Assembly (NCBI GenBank): GCA_945872435.1
Contig: CAMBYP010000005.1
Coordinates: 1-48,490 of the forward strand
Source of the DNA: an uncultured Mycoplasmatota bacterium
GTDB lineage: Bacteria; Bacillota_I; Bacilli_A; RF39; UBA660
Direction: 5' to 3'
DNA length: 48,490 nucleotides
A model generated the notes under the pieces. It had not been told where the DNA came from. It ran no database searches and saw nothing but the letters and a program-made list of their open reading frames with translations. Of the stretch, positions 1 to 7,970 are shown in pieces (positions within the stretch are counted from its first letter, which is position 1; every line of letters begins with the position of its first letter). A program made the position numbers and the translations under genes.

Positions 1-6
1 AAAGAA

Positions 7-76
7 AAGTAGGCACAATCTTTTTTGTGTCTACTTATATCTTACAACTTCAAATATTCATATCTTTTTTTATGAA
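7..76. other. Two hairpins upstream of spoVID
   Basis: The first hairpin pairs bases 7-18 with 25-36 (AAGTAGGCACAA / TTGTGTCTACTT, one G-T pair). It looks like the terminator of a gene lying left of the window, although no T-run follows it. The second pairs ATTCATA (55-61) with TATGAAT (70-76) around a T-rich loop. No open reading frame of note lies in bases 1-121. A hairpin closely resembling the first one sits at the extreme right end of the window. Confidence 0.5.
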
Positions 77-121
77 TAAAATGATTTTTCATACATATAT
101 TTGAGTGAAAGGTGGGAAAGT

Positions 122-919
122 ATGAAAAAGATTATTCCATTTCATAAAGAGATTCCATTTAAGACAAATTTAGAAGAGATTACTAGTATTTCACTAGAAC
201 ATACTATTCATCCTGAAAAAAATAAAATAAGTGGTGAATTTATTGTAAGTGGAGAATATAAAATATCAGAAAATAGTCATTGTGTAGAATCATTTTCTTA
301 TGAACTTCCATTTGAAAATGAATTTCCAAATTGTAATTTAGAAAAAGCAGTGGTTGATATTCATGATTTTTATTATGAAATTGTAAATTCAAGTATTTTA
401 ACTGTCCATATTGAAGTAAGTGTTCAAAATATAATAGAAGATCCTATTATTGTGAAAATAGAGTCAGAAAAGAAAGAAGAACCAAAAAAACAAGATATGG
501 AAGAAGAAATAGAAGCAATGGTTCGTGAAAAAATAGAAGAACAAGGTGAAGAACATTTAGAACACATTGAAAGAGAAATTGCTAATTTATTTGATAAAGA
601 AGTAGTAACAGAAGAAGCAGTAGAACCAGTTTTAAAAATGGTAAAAGAAGAGGAGAATTATGTGGAAGCAAAAGAAAAAAGTAAAGAAAAAATAGAAGAA
701 CCAAAAAGAGAAACTGATAATAAAATAGATGAAATATTAGAACAAATGGATACGAAAGAAACTTATACAACTTATAAAGTTTATATTGTAAGAGAAAATG
801 ATTCTTTAGAAACAATTATAGAAAAATATGATACAACAAGAGAAATTCTTAGTATGTATAATGATTTATCAGAATTAAAAATTGGAGATAAAATCATGAT
901 TCCATCACAAAATGCGTAA
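122..919 (+). CDS. spoVID: SpoVID-like spore coat morphogenetic protein (SPOCS + LysM)
   Basis: A 265-residue protein. Residues 1 to about 105 resemble the N-terminal SPOCS/DUF3794-type domain of SpoVID: a short basic start followed by beta-strand-rich sequence with the HDFYYEIVNSSILTVHIE segment. The middle (about 115-215) is a highly charged Glu/Lys linker. The last 45 residues form a LysM domain (YKVYIVRENDSLETI ... LKIGDKIMIPS). In Bacillus, SpoVID encases the forespore with coat proteins. The start is the ATG at 122, because the GAAAGGTGG ribosome site at 107-115 lies inside the longer TTG-started frame. It overlaps the next gene, a YsxE-like protein, by 8 bases. This is the same order as spoVID-ysxE in Bacillus, which is the main support for the call. 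Confidence 0.8.
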   Translation: MKKIIPFHKEIPFKTNLEEITSISLEHTIHPEKNKISGEFIVSGEYKISENSHCVESFSYELPFENEFPNCNLEKAVVDIHDFYYEIVNSSILTVHIEVSVQNIIEDPIIVKIESEKKEEPKKQDMEEEIEAMVREKIEEQGEEHLEHIEREIANLFDKEVVTEEAVEPVLKMVKEEENYVEAKEKSKEKIEEPKRETDNKIDEILEQMDTKETYTTYKVYIVRENDSLETIIEKYDTTREILSMYNDLSELKIGDKIMIPSQNA

Positions 920-1814
920 CATAAGACACATATTAGAAAAATATCAACTTCATCCTACTAGGTATCAAATGAAAGGAAAAGTAACTTTCGTTGATACCGA
1001 TCGTGGGAGTTATGCGATGAAAGAAATGGAACATGATCAAGAAGAAATATGGAATTATTTACGTAGTAGAAACTTTTTATATTATCCGGAAATTATTCGT
1101 TATGAAAATCGTATATTAGTGACGAAATTAGAACAGGATATCGCTATGCCCAAGGAACAAAAAGCAGAAGATTTGATTGATCTTATGGCTTTATTACATC
1201 AAAAAACAACACATTATAAAGAAGTAGATATTAGTGATTATAAAGAATTATATGAAGATATTAGTAATAATATCTTTTATTTAAAAACTTATTATGATGA
1301 TATGATGACAATTATAGAAAGTCATATTATTATGAGTCCTAGTGAATATCTTTTAGCAAGAAATATTACTCTTGTTTATTCAGCATTAAACTTTTCGAAA
1401 GAAGCATTAGAAAAGTGGTATGAAATGATTAAAGATAAAAGAAAACAAAGAATGGTTATATTACACAACCATTTAGAATTATCACATTTTATCCGTAATC
1501 AAAATGCTTATTTAACAAGTTGGGATAAAGCAAAATTTGGAATTCCTATTTTTGATTTTTATAAGTTTTATAAAAAACATTGTTTAGAATTTGAATTTGA
1601 TGAATTATTTAAAAGGTATGAAAGATCATACCCATTATTAGAAGAAGAAAGATTGTTATTATTTATTTTATTAGCACTTCCTTCCAAGATAGAATGGAAT
1701 GATAGTGAATATGCAATGTGTCAAAAGATTAGTAATATGATAGATGAAATGATAAAAACAGAAAAATTAATTTCACCATATAATACGAAAAATAGAGAAC
1801 AAGAAGAAAGCTAG
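912..1814 (+). CDS. ysxE: YsxE/CotS-family spore coat kinase-like protein
   Basis: A 300-residue protein of the CotS/YsxE/YutH type: an aminoglycoside-phosphotransferase-like fold found in spore coats. Visible family features are the N-terminal LEKYQLHPTRYQ segment, a YAMKE lysine strand near residue 36, LLHQKTTHYKEVD, and the late VILHNHLELSHFI segment, which takes the place of a kinase catalytic loop. The canonical HxD is not intact (HNHLE), as is usual for these proteins. It starts inside the end of spoVID (ATG 912, overlap 8 bases), so the two are probably translationally coupled and act together in coat assembly. The C-terminus is lysine/glutamate rich. Confidence 0.75.
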   Translation: MRNIRHILEKYQLHPTRYQMKGKVTFVDTDRGSYAMKEMEHDQEEIWNYLRSRNFLYYPEIIRYENRILVTKLEQDIAMPKEQKAEDLIDLMALLHQKTTHYKEVDISDYKELYEDISNNIFYLKTYYDDMMTIIESHIIMSPSEYLLARNITLVYSALNFSKEALEKWYEMIKDKRKQRMVILHNHLELSHFIRNQNAYLTSWDKAKFGIPIFDFYKFYKKHCLEFEFDELFKRYERSYPLLEEERLLLFILLALPSKIEWNDSEYAMCQKISNMIDEMIKTEKLISPYNTKNREQEES

Positions 1815-1952
1815 AAATAAGAATAACATAAATAGATTAAAACGAGTAATTAAAAAGAAAGTTAAAAAAACTTGATAAATTAAAAGAGTAAAAGCACAAA
1901 AGCAAAAAATCCACCATCTTCCACGTCCACAAAAGAAATTTCCGTTATGCAT
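1773..1952 (-). CDS. Possible 59-residue hydrophobic Cys/Trp-rich protein
   Basis: A short minus-strand frame begins at ATG 1952-1950 with an AGGTGAT ribosome site 5 bases upstream. The product starts MHNGNFFCGRGRWWIFCFC and then is almost wholly hydrophobic, like a small membrane protein. A CATATCTTA box at 1976-1968 with an AC 16 bases upstream fits a SigK-type promoter, but its predicted start site falls on the ribosome site. Against it: its C-terminal half is simply the antisense of lysine-rich A-tract DNA and overlaps the end of ysxE. The opposite strand has no clear gene here. Treat as speculative. Confidence 0.22.
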   Translation of the reverse strand: MHNGNFFCGRGRWWIFCFCAFTLLIYQVFLTFFLITRFNLFMLFLFLAFFLFSIFRIIW

Positions 1953-2002
1953 AAGTATCACCTAATATAAGATATGAAATAAAAAGAAAACAGTGAATAT
2001 AC

Positions 2003-2031
2003 TTTCAACAAACATTTGTTTGTGTTATACT
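2003..2031 (+). promoter_or_regulatory. dinB promoter with SOS-like box
   Basis: A TTTCAA -35 (2003-2008) and a TATACT -10 (2026-2031) are 17 bases apart. The motif CAAACATTTGTTTG (2009-2022) fills the spacer directly after the -35. The identical 14-mer sits in the promoters of thyA and recX. It resembles the Gram-positive LexA box (CGAAC-N4-GTTCG) with the outer G/C replaced by A/T. Binding would block RNA polymerase. Confidence 0.7.
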
Positions 2032-2047
2032 ATAATTGGTGATTGGT

Positions 2048-3256
2048 ATGAAGCGTATTATTTTTCATATTGATGTAAATAATGCTTTTCTTTCGTGGAC
2101 AGCACTTGATTTATTAAATCAAGGATATCAGTATGATATTAGAGAATCTTATGCAGCAATTGGTGGCGATGAAAAATCAAGAAGGGGAATTGTTTTAGCA
2201 AAATCTCCGAAAGCAAAAAAATGTGGTGTTGTGACAGGAGAAACACTTTATAGCGCTAGAATGAAATGTCCTGCCATTCGTTTTTATCCACCTAATTATC
2301 AGTGGTATCAAAAAAATTCTAAAGCATTATTTCAACTTCTTAGTAAGTACTCACCAGATATTGAAGTTGCTAGCATTGATGAATGTTATTTAGATTATGG
2401 AAAAGTACAAAATTTATATGGAGATCCATATGAATTTGCTAAAAAAATTCAAAAAGAAATTTTAGATACGTTGGGCTTTACTGTAAATATAGGAATTGCT
2501 AATTCTAAATTATGTGCGAAAATGGCTTCTGATTTTTCAAAGCCATATAAGATTCATACATTATATAATCACGAAATTCAAAAAAAAATGTATCCACTAC
2601 CAATCGATGATTTATTTGGTGTAGGAAAACAAACAAGTCAAAAGCTTCATAAATTAGGAATTCATACCATTTCTGATTTAGCTCATGCTGATGCAACTTA
2701 TTTATATCGTTATTTTAAAAATAGTACAACGAAAATGATTGAATGGGCACAAGGTATTGATGATTCAGAAGTTGTTTCAGAACAAGTAGAAAGAAAAGGA
2801 ATTAGTCAATCGACAACACTTCCTAAAGATATGACTAGGACAGATGAAATCTTTCCTATTTTACATGCAATTAGTGAAAATGTAGCAATTTCTCTTCGTA
2901 AAAAGAATAAATATGCTAGCGTGATTGCAGTGATATTTAAAGATAAATTTTTTAAAAGTTATACACATCAAAGAAAATTAAATAATCCAACTTGTTCAAC
3001 GAATGAAATATGGAAAATTAGTAAAGAGTTATTTTTAGAGGGATGGAAACAAGAACCCATTCGTTTGATTGGAATTCGTTTAGATCAATTAACAGATCAT
3101 GTCACTTATCAAACTTCATTATTTGAAGATTTTGAAGATAAAAAAGAAGATGAAACTCTAGATTTTGTAGTAGATGAAATTAAACAAAAATTTGGTGATC
3201 AAGCAATAGGAAAAGCTTCATTAAAAGATAATAAAATGAAAAGAAAATTTGAGTGA
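2048..3256 (+). CDS. dinB: Y-family DNA polymerase IV
   Basis: A 402-residue translesion polymerase. The catalytic carboxylates are in FHIDVNNAF (D9) and SIDECYLDYG (D111, E112). LPIDDLFGVGKQTSQKL marks the helix-hairpin-helix region near residue 190, and GISQSTTLPKDM starts the little-finger domain. The N-terminal motif reads DVNNAFLSWTA instead of the common DMDAFFAS; this variant is known from clostridial DinB proteins. ATG 2048 is preferred to TTG 2036 because GGTG (2038-2041) then serves as ribosome site. The leader is very short. A single-gene unit with a terminator at 3258-3286 and an SOS-like box in its promoter. Confidence 0.93.
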   Translation: MKRIIFHIDVNNAFLSWTALDLLNQGYQYDIRESYAAIGGDEKSRRGIVLAKSPKAKKCGVVTGETLYSARMKCPAIRFYPPNYQWYQKNSKALFQLLSKYSPDIEVASIDECYLDYGKVQNLYGDPYEFAKKIQKEILDTLGFTVNIGIANSKLCAKMASDFSKPYKIHTLYNHEIQKKMYPLPIDDLFGVGKQTSQKLHKLGIHTISDLAHADATYLYRYFKNSTTKMIEWAQGIDDSEVVSEQVERKGISQSTTLPKDMTRTDEIFPILHAISENVAISLRKKNKYASVIAVIFKDKFFKSYTHQRKLNNPTCSTNEIWKISKELFLEGWKQEPIRLIGIRLDQLTDHVTYQTSLFEDFEDKKEDETLDFVVDEIKQKFGDQAIGKASLKDNKMKRKFE

Positions 3257-3257
3257 T

Positions 3258-3286
3258 AAAAGGCAAAATGAAATTTTGTCTTTTTT
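3258..3286 (+). terminator. Terminator after dinB
   Basis: Bases 3258-3269 (AAAAGGCAAAAT) pair with 3273-3284 (one G-T pair), followed by T residues. Confidence 0.75.
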
Positions 3287-3289
3287 AAT

Positions 3290-3318
3290 TTGTTTCTAAT
3301 TCATATTTGTGTTATAAT
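3290..3318 (+). promoter_or_regulatory. Promoter of the HA-repeat protein/amidoligase pair
   Basis: TTGTTT (3290-3295), 17-base spacer, TATAAT (3313-3318), followed by an AAGGGGG ribosome site. Confidence 0.6.
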
Positions 3319-3344
3319 ACGTGTCCAAACAAAGGGGGAAACGT

Positions 3345-3839
3345 ATGAAATATGAAAATTTAAAATTATATCGTGATCAGTATATGGAATTATGTAAGAA
3401 ATATCAAAGAAAAATTACACAAGATGATTCATATACTTTTGATGATGGAAAATCAGCAGGAAGATGGTATTCAAATCAACTTTATAAAGTTTATCATTGG
3501 CGAAAAGAAAATAAAAAATTAACACAAAAGCAAATGGAAAATGTTATGTTGATTGCTGAGTTAGATAATTTTTTATATGATAATTTTGATAAATTAAAAG
3601 TTTATGAAAGAAGAATCGAGGAATATAAAAAGAGAGTATTAGAACAAAAGAATACAGATGAACATAGTCGTTTTACAGATGGAGTTCTTATGTATTTATG
3701 GTATCGATGTGAGTCTTTTAAATATAAAAAGTGGTATCAAGAACAAAAAGAATTATCTCATGAAGACTATGCTTTGATGAGAATGTATGCCGATTTAGAA
3801 AATGAAGTATATGATAAAAAGAAAGTGAAAAAGCGATGA
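3345..3839 (+). CDS. Small protein with helicase-associated-like repeats
   Basis: A 164-residue basic, Tyr/Lys/Trp-rich protein. Residues about 27-75 read DDGKSAGRWYSNQLYKVY ... KLTQKQMENV, resembling the helicase-associated (HA) repeat with its 'GxWxxxQR...kLt.eQ...L' pattern. A second, weaker copy seems to start at FTDGVLMYLWYRCESFKYKKW (about residue 112). HA repeats are thought to bind nucleic acid, but no catalytic domain is attached here. The start is ATG 3345 behind AAGGGGG (3332-3338). Its stop overlaps the next start (ATGA), so it is translationally coupled to the amidoligase-like gene. Function unknown; the HA assignment is tentative. Confidence 0.6.
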   Translation: MKYENLKLYRDQYMELCKKYQRKITQDDSYTFDDGKSAGRWYSNQLYKVYHWRKENKKLTQKQMENVMLIAELDNFLYDNFDKLKVYERRIEEYKKRVLEQKNTDEHSRFTDGVLMYLWYRCESFKYKKWYQEQKELSHEDYALMRMYADLENEVYDKKKVKKR

Positions 3840-4768
3840 AAAAATTTAAGTTACATAAAAATGAAACGTATGGTATTGAAATTGAATTTGCAACATCTAA
3901 GGTCAATGAAATTGAAAAGATGATGCAACAGTTAAAAGAAACACAAAAAATTAATGATTGTTGGATTTTGAAAGAAGAAGCAACTTGTGATGAAATAGAA
4001 CACGATAAAAAAGGCTATGAAATTAATTCACCAGTTATGGATCATCAAAATCATTGGATACATGAATTAAAAATTATGCTGAAAGTATTAGAAAAATATA
4101 CAACGATTACATCAACTTGTGCCATTCACTTTCATTTAGGAGAACAAATTTTTGAAGAAAATACGAGATATTTACAAGATTTTTTATTAATGTGGAGTTA
4201 TTATGAACCAATTATTTATCGTTTTTCAACAGGGGAATATAATGAAATAAGACCATTTATAGCTAGTTATGCGAAACCATTAAATATAAGTATGTCCAAT
4301 CAACAAATCAGTGCATTAGAACATCATTTAGAAATGAAAGAATTTTTAACCCAATTTATGAAAGAATTTGGTAAAATATTTGCTGTGAATTTAAATCCAT
4401 ATTATTATGCAATGAAATATAGAAAAAATAAACATTCTTTTTGGGAAAAAGCAACGGTTGAATTTAGAACATTCGCAACAACTTATCAGTATGATGTGAT
4501 TTATTCTTATTTAGAAATGATTTTAGAAATGATTGAACATGTAAAAACATTATCTTTAGAAGAACGTAGTTTATATTTAGAATCTTTAAAAAATCGAAAA
4601 AAATATATTGATCCTAATTCTTTTTCTTCAGAAGAAATGAATATGAATCCTTATTTTCAGTTAAATATGAAAAAAGCTTTAGAATTTTCTAAATTAATTT
4701 ATCAAGATGAAAAAGAACAAAAACAGTTTATGAAAATATATACGCATAAAAGAAAATCATATGAATAA
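3836..4768 (+). CDS. Putative amidoligase (GS-like fold), copy 1
   Basis: A 310-residue protein matching the putative amidoligase family (PF12224 type), which shares the glutamine synthetase/gamma-glutamylcysteine ligase fold. Signatures in order: YGIEIEF (about 13-19), CWILKEEATCDE (about 42-53), GYEINSPV (about 62), CAIHFHLG (about 97), YRFSTGEYNEIRPF (about 132) and VEFRTF (about 212). These Glu, His and Arg residues are the expected metal, ATP and substrate ligands. Such enzymes join a carboxylate to an amine at the cost of ATP; the substrate cannot be read from sequence. It overlaps the upstream HA-like protein by 4 bases. A paralogue lies just beyond ileS, at 7971-9014. Confidence 0.75.
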   Translation: MKKFKLHKNETYGIEIEFATSKVNEIEKMMQQLKETQKINDCWILKEEATCDEIEHDKKGYEINSPVMDHQNHWIHELKIMLKVLEKYTTITSTCAIHFHLGEQIFEENTRYLQDFLLMWSYYEPIIYRFSTGEYNEIRPFIASYAKPLNISMSNQQISALEHHLEMKEFLTQFMKEFGKIFAVNLNPYYYAMKYRKNKHSFWEKATVEFRTFATTYQYDVIYSYLEMILEMIEHVKTLSLEERSLYLESLKNRKKYIDPNSFSSEEMNMNPYFQLNMKKALEFSKLIYQDEKEQKQFMKIYTHKRKSYE

Positions 4769-4771
4769 TAC

Positions 4772-4800
4772 TTGTCACATATGATAAATTGTGATATATT
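4772..4800 (+). promoter_or_regulatory. ileS/T-box promoter
   Basis: TTGTCA (4772-4777), 17-base spacer, TATATT (4795-4800). Transcription would start near 4807, giving a leader of about 235 bases. Confidence 0.7.
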
Positions 4801-4806
4801 ATAAAA

Positions 4807-5024
4807 GACATAAAACAAATGAAGAAAGACGTAATCATTTATTATTTTAAAGAGAGTCTATGGTAGGTGGAAATAGATAAATGAAAATGATTAAGATCAC
4901 TTTCGGATGTGTCTTATGAAAAGTAAGAACGGTCACGCGTTATAGTGATAAAGTGTATAGTGTACTATAAATTAAGGTGGTAACGCGGTAATTCGTCCTT
5001 AAGCTTCGGCTTAAGGACTTTTTT
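4807..5024 (+). promoter_or_regulatory. T-box riboswitch leader of ileS
   Basis: The leader ends with the T-box sequence AAGGTGGTAACGCGG (4974-4988). It is followed by a terminator whose stem pairs 4995-5004 (GTCCTTAAGC) with 5009-5018 around a TTCG loop and is followed by six T. TTAAGG at 4972-4977 can instead pair with CCTTAA in the terminator to form the antiterminator. Stem I is closed by AAGAC near 4806 and GTCTT near 4911. A likely specifier is ATC (4896-4898, isoleucine) followed by A, as expected for an isoleucyl-tRNA sensor. Uncharged tRNA-Ile would promote readthrough into ileS. Confidence 0.92.
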
Positions 5025-5041
5025 ATTAAAGGAGGAATAAC

Positions 5042-7768
5042 ATGGATTATAAAGAAACGTTAAAAATGCCTAAAACAGAGTTTCAAATGAGAGGAAACTT
5101 ACCAGAAAATGAAGTTTTACAAAGAAAAAAATGGGAAGAAATGGATTTGTATCATCTTATTTTAGAAAAAAATAAAGATCATACTCCATTTGTATTACAT
5201 GATGGTCCACCATATGCAAATGGAAATATTCATATTGGTCATGCTATGAATAAAATTTTAAAAGATTTTGTTAATCGTTATAAAATGATGGAAGGATATT
5301 ATGTACCATATATTCCAGGTTGGGATACACACGGACTTCCAATTGAAACAGCAGTTACAAATAGTGGTGTTGATAGAAAAAGTTTAAGTAAAGCAGATTT
5401 TCGTAAATTATGTCGTGAATATGCTGAACAACAAGTAAATAAACAAAGAGAAGATTTTAAAGCCTTAAATGTAATTGGAGATTGGGAAAATCCATACATT
5501 ACATATCAAAAAGAAGTAGAAGCAATTCAGATAGAAGTATTTGCTAAAATGGCTAAAAAAGGATTAATTTTTAAAGGATTAAAACCAGTATATTGGTCTC
5601 CATCTAGTGAATCAGCTCTTGCTGAAGCTGAAATTGAATATAAAGATCGTAAAGATCCATCTATTTTTGTTGCTTTTTCTGTAGTGAAAGGAAATCAAAC
5701 AGTAAAAGAAGGAGAAAAATTAGTTATTTGGACTACAACTCCTTGGACTTTACCTGGTAATACAGCAATTGCTGTTGGAGAAAATTTCTCTTATGCTAAA
5801 GTAGAAGTGAATGGAACAAATTATATTGTCTCTAATGATTTACTAAAAGATTTAGCTGTTGATTTTGGATGGGAAGAATATAAAGTATTAGATGTTTTCC
5901 CTGGAACAGAACTTGTCTCTTTACAATATGAACATGTATTTAATCATAAAATATTTAAAGTAGTACCTGGATATCATGTTACATTAGATGCAGGAACTGG
6001 TCTTGTTCATATTGCTCCAAGTTATGGTGCTGATGACTTTAATATTGGAAAAGAATTTAATCTAGAAATGGTAAACGGAGTAGATGATAAAGGAGTTCTT
6101 ACTGAAGAAAGTGGAGAATTTGCTGGACTATATTTTGAAGATGCTAATAAAGCAGTTGTAAAAAAACTAGATGAAATGGGCATTTTATTAAAATTAAAAA
6201 TGATTAATCACTCTTATCCACATGATTGGAGAACAAAAAAACCAGTTATCTTTAGAGCAACAGATCAATGGTTCTGTAGTATTGAACCAATTCGAGAACA
6301 ATTATTACATGAGATTAATTCTGAAATTACATGGATTCCAGAATGGGGTAAAATTCGTTTACACAATATGATTAAAGATCGTGGTGATTGGTGTATTTCT
6401 AGACAAAGAGTATGGGGAGTACCTATTCCAATTTTCTATAATGAAGATGGTACCGAAATTATGGATTATGATATTATGATGCATGTTGCTGATTTATTTA
6501 GAAGATATGGAAGCAATATTTGGTTTGAAAAAGATGCAAAAGAATTACTTCCAGAAGGTTATACAAATCCACATAGTCCAAATGGTAACTTCCGTAAAGA
6601 AGAAGATATTATGGATGTATGGTTTGATTCTGGATCTACCCATACAAGTGTTATGGAAGCAAGAGGGTTAGGTTACCCTGCAGATGTTTATTTAGAAGGT
6701 TGTGATCAATATCGTGGATGGTTTAACTCTTCATTGATTTGTGGAGTAGCAGTACATGGAAAAGCTCCATATAAAGCAGTTATTTCTCATGGATTTACAC
6801 TAGATGAAAAAGGAAATAAAATGAGTAAAAGCCTAGGTAATACAGTTGATCCATTGAAAATGATTCGCTTACATGGTGCCGATGTATTAAGACTTTGGGT
6901 AGCAAGTGTTGATTATTCCGAAGATGTACGTATTGGTGATGCATTAATTAAACAAGTAAAAGAAAGTTATCGTAAAATTCGTAATACTTATCGCTTTATG
7001 TTAGGAAACTTAAATGATTTTAATCCTGAAAAAGATAAAGTAGAATATAAAGATATGTATATTTATGATAAATATATGATGCATGCTTTAAATAACTTTA
7101 TAAAAGATGTTAGAAATTCATATGAACATTATGAATATTCAGAAATTTATAAAAGAGTAAATCATTTTGTAACATTCACACTATCAAACTATTATTTAGA
7201 TTTTACGAAAGATATTTTATATATTGAAAAAGAAAATGATTTAAAACGTCGTAGTGTACAAACAGTATTATACGAAATAGTAAATGCAATGGTTCGTTTA
7301 CTTGCTCCAATTTTACCTTATACGAGTGAAGAAGTATATCAATTTATTCCAGGTAAAAAAGAACAAAGTGTTCATTTAGATACAAATCCAAAAGAAATTA
7401 CCTATGAAGATGAAGAAGAAATTTCTACTTTATTTGAAAAATTCTTCCATGTAAAAGATGATGTATTTAAAGCATTAGAAGAAGCAAGAGATGCGAAAAT
7501 TATTGGTAAAGGATTAGAAGCAAGTGTTATGATTCATGCAACAGGAAAGACAAAAGAAGCATTAGAAACATTAAAACCATATTTAAAACAATTATTCATT
7601 GTATCGAAAGTAGAACTTGTAGAAGAAGAACTTCCAAAATACGATGTATGTGAAGTAAAAATAGAAAAATTTGATGGTGTAAAATGTGAAAGATGTTGGA
7701 ATTACTATGATAAAAAAGAAATGCATGAAGATATTTGTGATCGTTGTTACCATGTGTTAAATGATTAA
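5042..7768 (+). CDS. ileS: Isoleucyl-tRNA synthetase
   Basis: A 908-residue class I synthetase that charges tRNA-Ile. HIGH motif at 64-67 (NIHIGH), KMSKS at 593-597, the editing domain with TTTPWTLPGNTAIAV near 235, and the tryptophan-rich RQRVWGVPIPIF near 452. The C-terminus carries a zinc-binding segment, CERCWNYYDKK ... CDRCY, as in bacterial-type IleS of Bacillus. Length is normal for the family. The start has a strong AAAGGAGG ribosome site. It is a single-gene transcription unit controlled by the T-box leader and ended by the hairpin at 7792-7824. Confidence 0.98.
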   Translation: MDYKETLKMPKTEFQMRGNLPENEVLQRKKWEEMDLYHLILEKNKDHTPFVLHDGPPYANGNIHIGHAMNKILKDFVNRYKMMEGYYVPYIPGWDTHGLPIETAVTNSGVDRKSLSKADFRKLCREYAEQQVNKQREDFKALNVIGDWENPYITYQKEVEAIQIEVFAKMAKKGLIFKGLKPVYWSPSSESALAEAEIEYKDRKDPSIFVAFSVVKGNQTVKEGEKLVIWTTTPWTLPGNTAIAVGENFSYAKVEVNGTNYIVSNDLLKDLAVDFGWEEYKVLDVFPGTELVSLQYEHVFNHKIFKVVPGYHVTLDAGTGLVHIAPSYGADDFNIGKEFNLEMVNGVDDKGVLTEESGEFAGLYFEDANKAVVKKLDEMGILLKLKMINHSYPHDWRTKKPVIFRATDQWFCSIEPIREQLLHEINSEITWIPEWGKIRLHNMIKDRGDWCISRQRVWGVPIPIFYNEDGTEIMDYDIMMHVADLFRRYGSNIWFEKDAKELLPEGYTNPHSPNGNFRKEEDIMDVWFDSGSTHTSVMEARGLGYPADVYLEGCDQYRGWFNSSLICGVAVHGKAPYKAVISHGFTLDEKGNKMSKSLGNTVDPLKMIRLHGADVLRLWVASVDYSEDVRIGDALIKQVKESYRKIRNTYRFMLGNLNDFNPEKDKVEYKDMYIYDKYMMHALNNFIKDVRNSYEHYEYSEIYKRVNHFVTFTLSNYYLDFTKDILYIEKENDLKRRSVQTVLYEIVNAMVRLLAPILPYTSEEVYQFIPGKKEQSVHLDTNPKEITYEDEEEISTLFEKFFHVKDDVFKALEEARDAKIIGKGLEASVMIHATGKTKEALETLKPYLKQLFIVSKVELVEEELPKYDVCEVKIEKFDGVKCERCWNYYDKKEMHEDICDRCYHVLND

Positions 7769-7791
7769 AAATAAATATTTTAATATAATTT

Positions 7792-7824
7792 AAGAATTAG
7801 ATACATCTTTATCTAATTCTTTTT
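7792..7824 (+). terminator. Terminator after ileS
   Basis: Perfect 12-base stem: 7792-7803 (AAGAATTAGATA) with 7810-7821, followed by T residues. Bases 7825-7917 beyond it hold nothing recognisable. Confidence 0.85.
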
Positions 7825-7917
7825 ATTCATGGTATATATTAAAATCATAAGAGAGGTACCAAATCTATGCAAAGTATTTAAGATAAAATCTATTGATGTG
7901 ATAAAAATTGTCCTTTT

Positions 7918-7945
7918 TTGATATTTTTATGATTTGTGGTATGAT
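7918..7945 (+). promoter_or_regulatory. Promoter of second amidoligase gene
   Basis: TTGATA (7918-7923), 16-base spacer, TATGAT (7940-7945), about 25 bases before the gene. This gives the second copy its own promoter, separate from ileS. Confidence 0.6.
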
Positions 7946-7970
7946 ATAACAACTAAAAGGGAGATTTTTT

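Noticed and set aside
582-815. Leu/Phe-rich minus-strand frame inside spoVID
   Set aside because: It is the antisense of the Glu/Lys-rich linker; such frames arise automatically in A-rich coding DNA.
1815-1947. Lys/Arg-rich plus-strand continuation after ysxE (RLKRVIKKKVKKT..., HHLPRPQKKFPLC)
   Set aside because: It lies in a different frame from ysxE, has no start codon or ribosome site and is broken by stops; at best a vanished gene end.
7878-7892. Leader peptide ATGCAAAGTATTTAA before the second amidoligase gene
   Set aside because: Four codons only, not followed by an attenuator, and upstream of the likely promoter.
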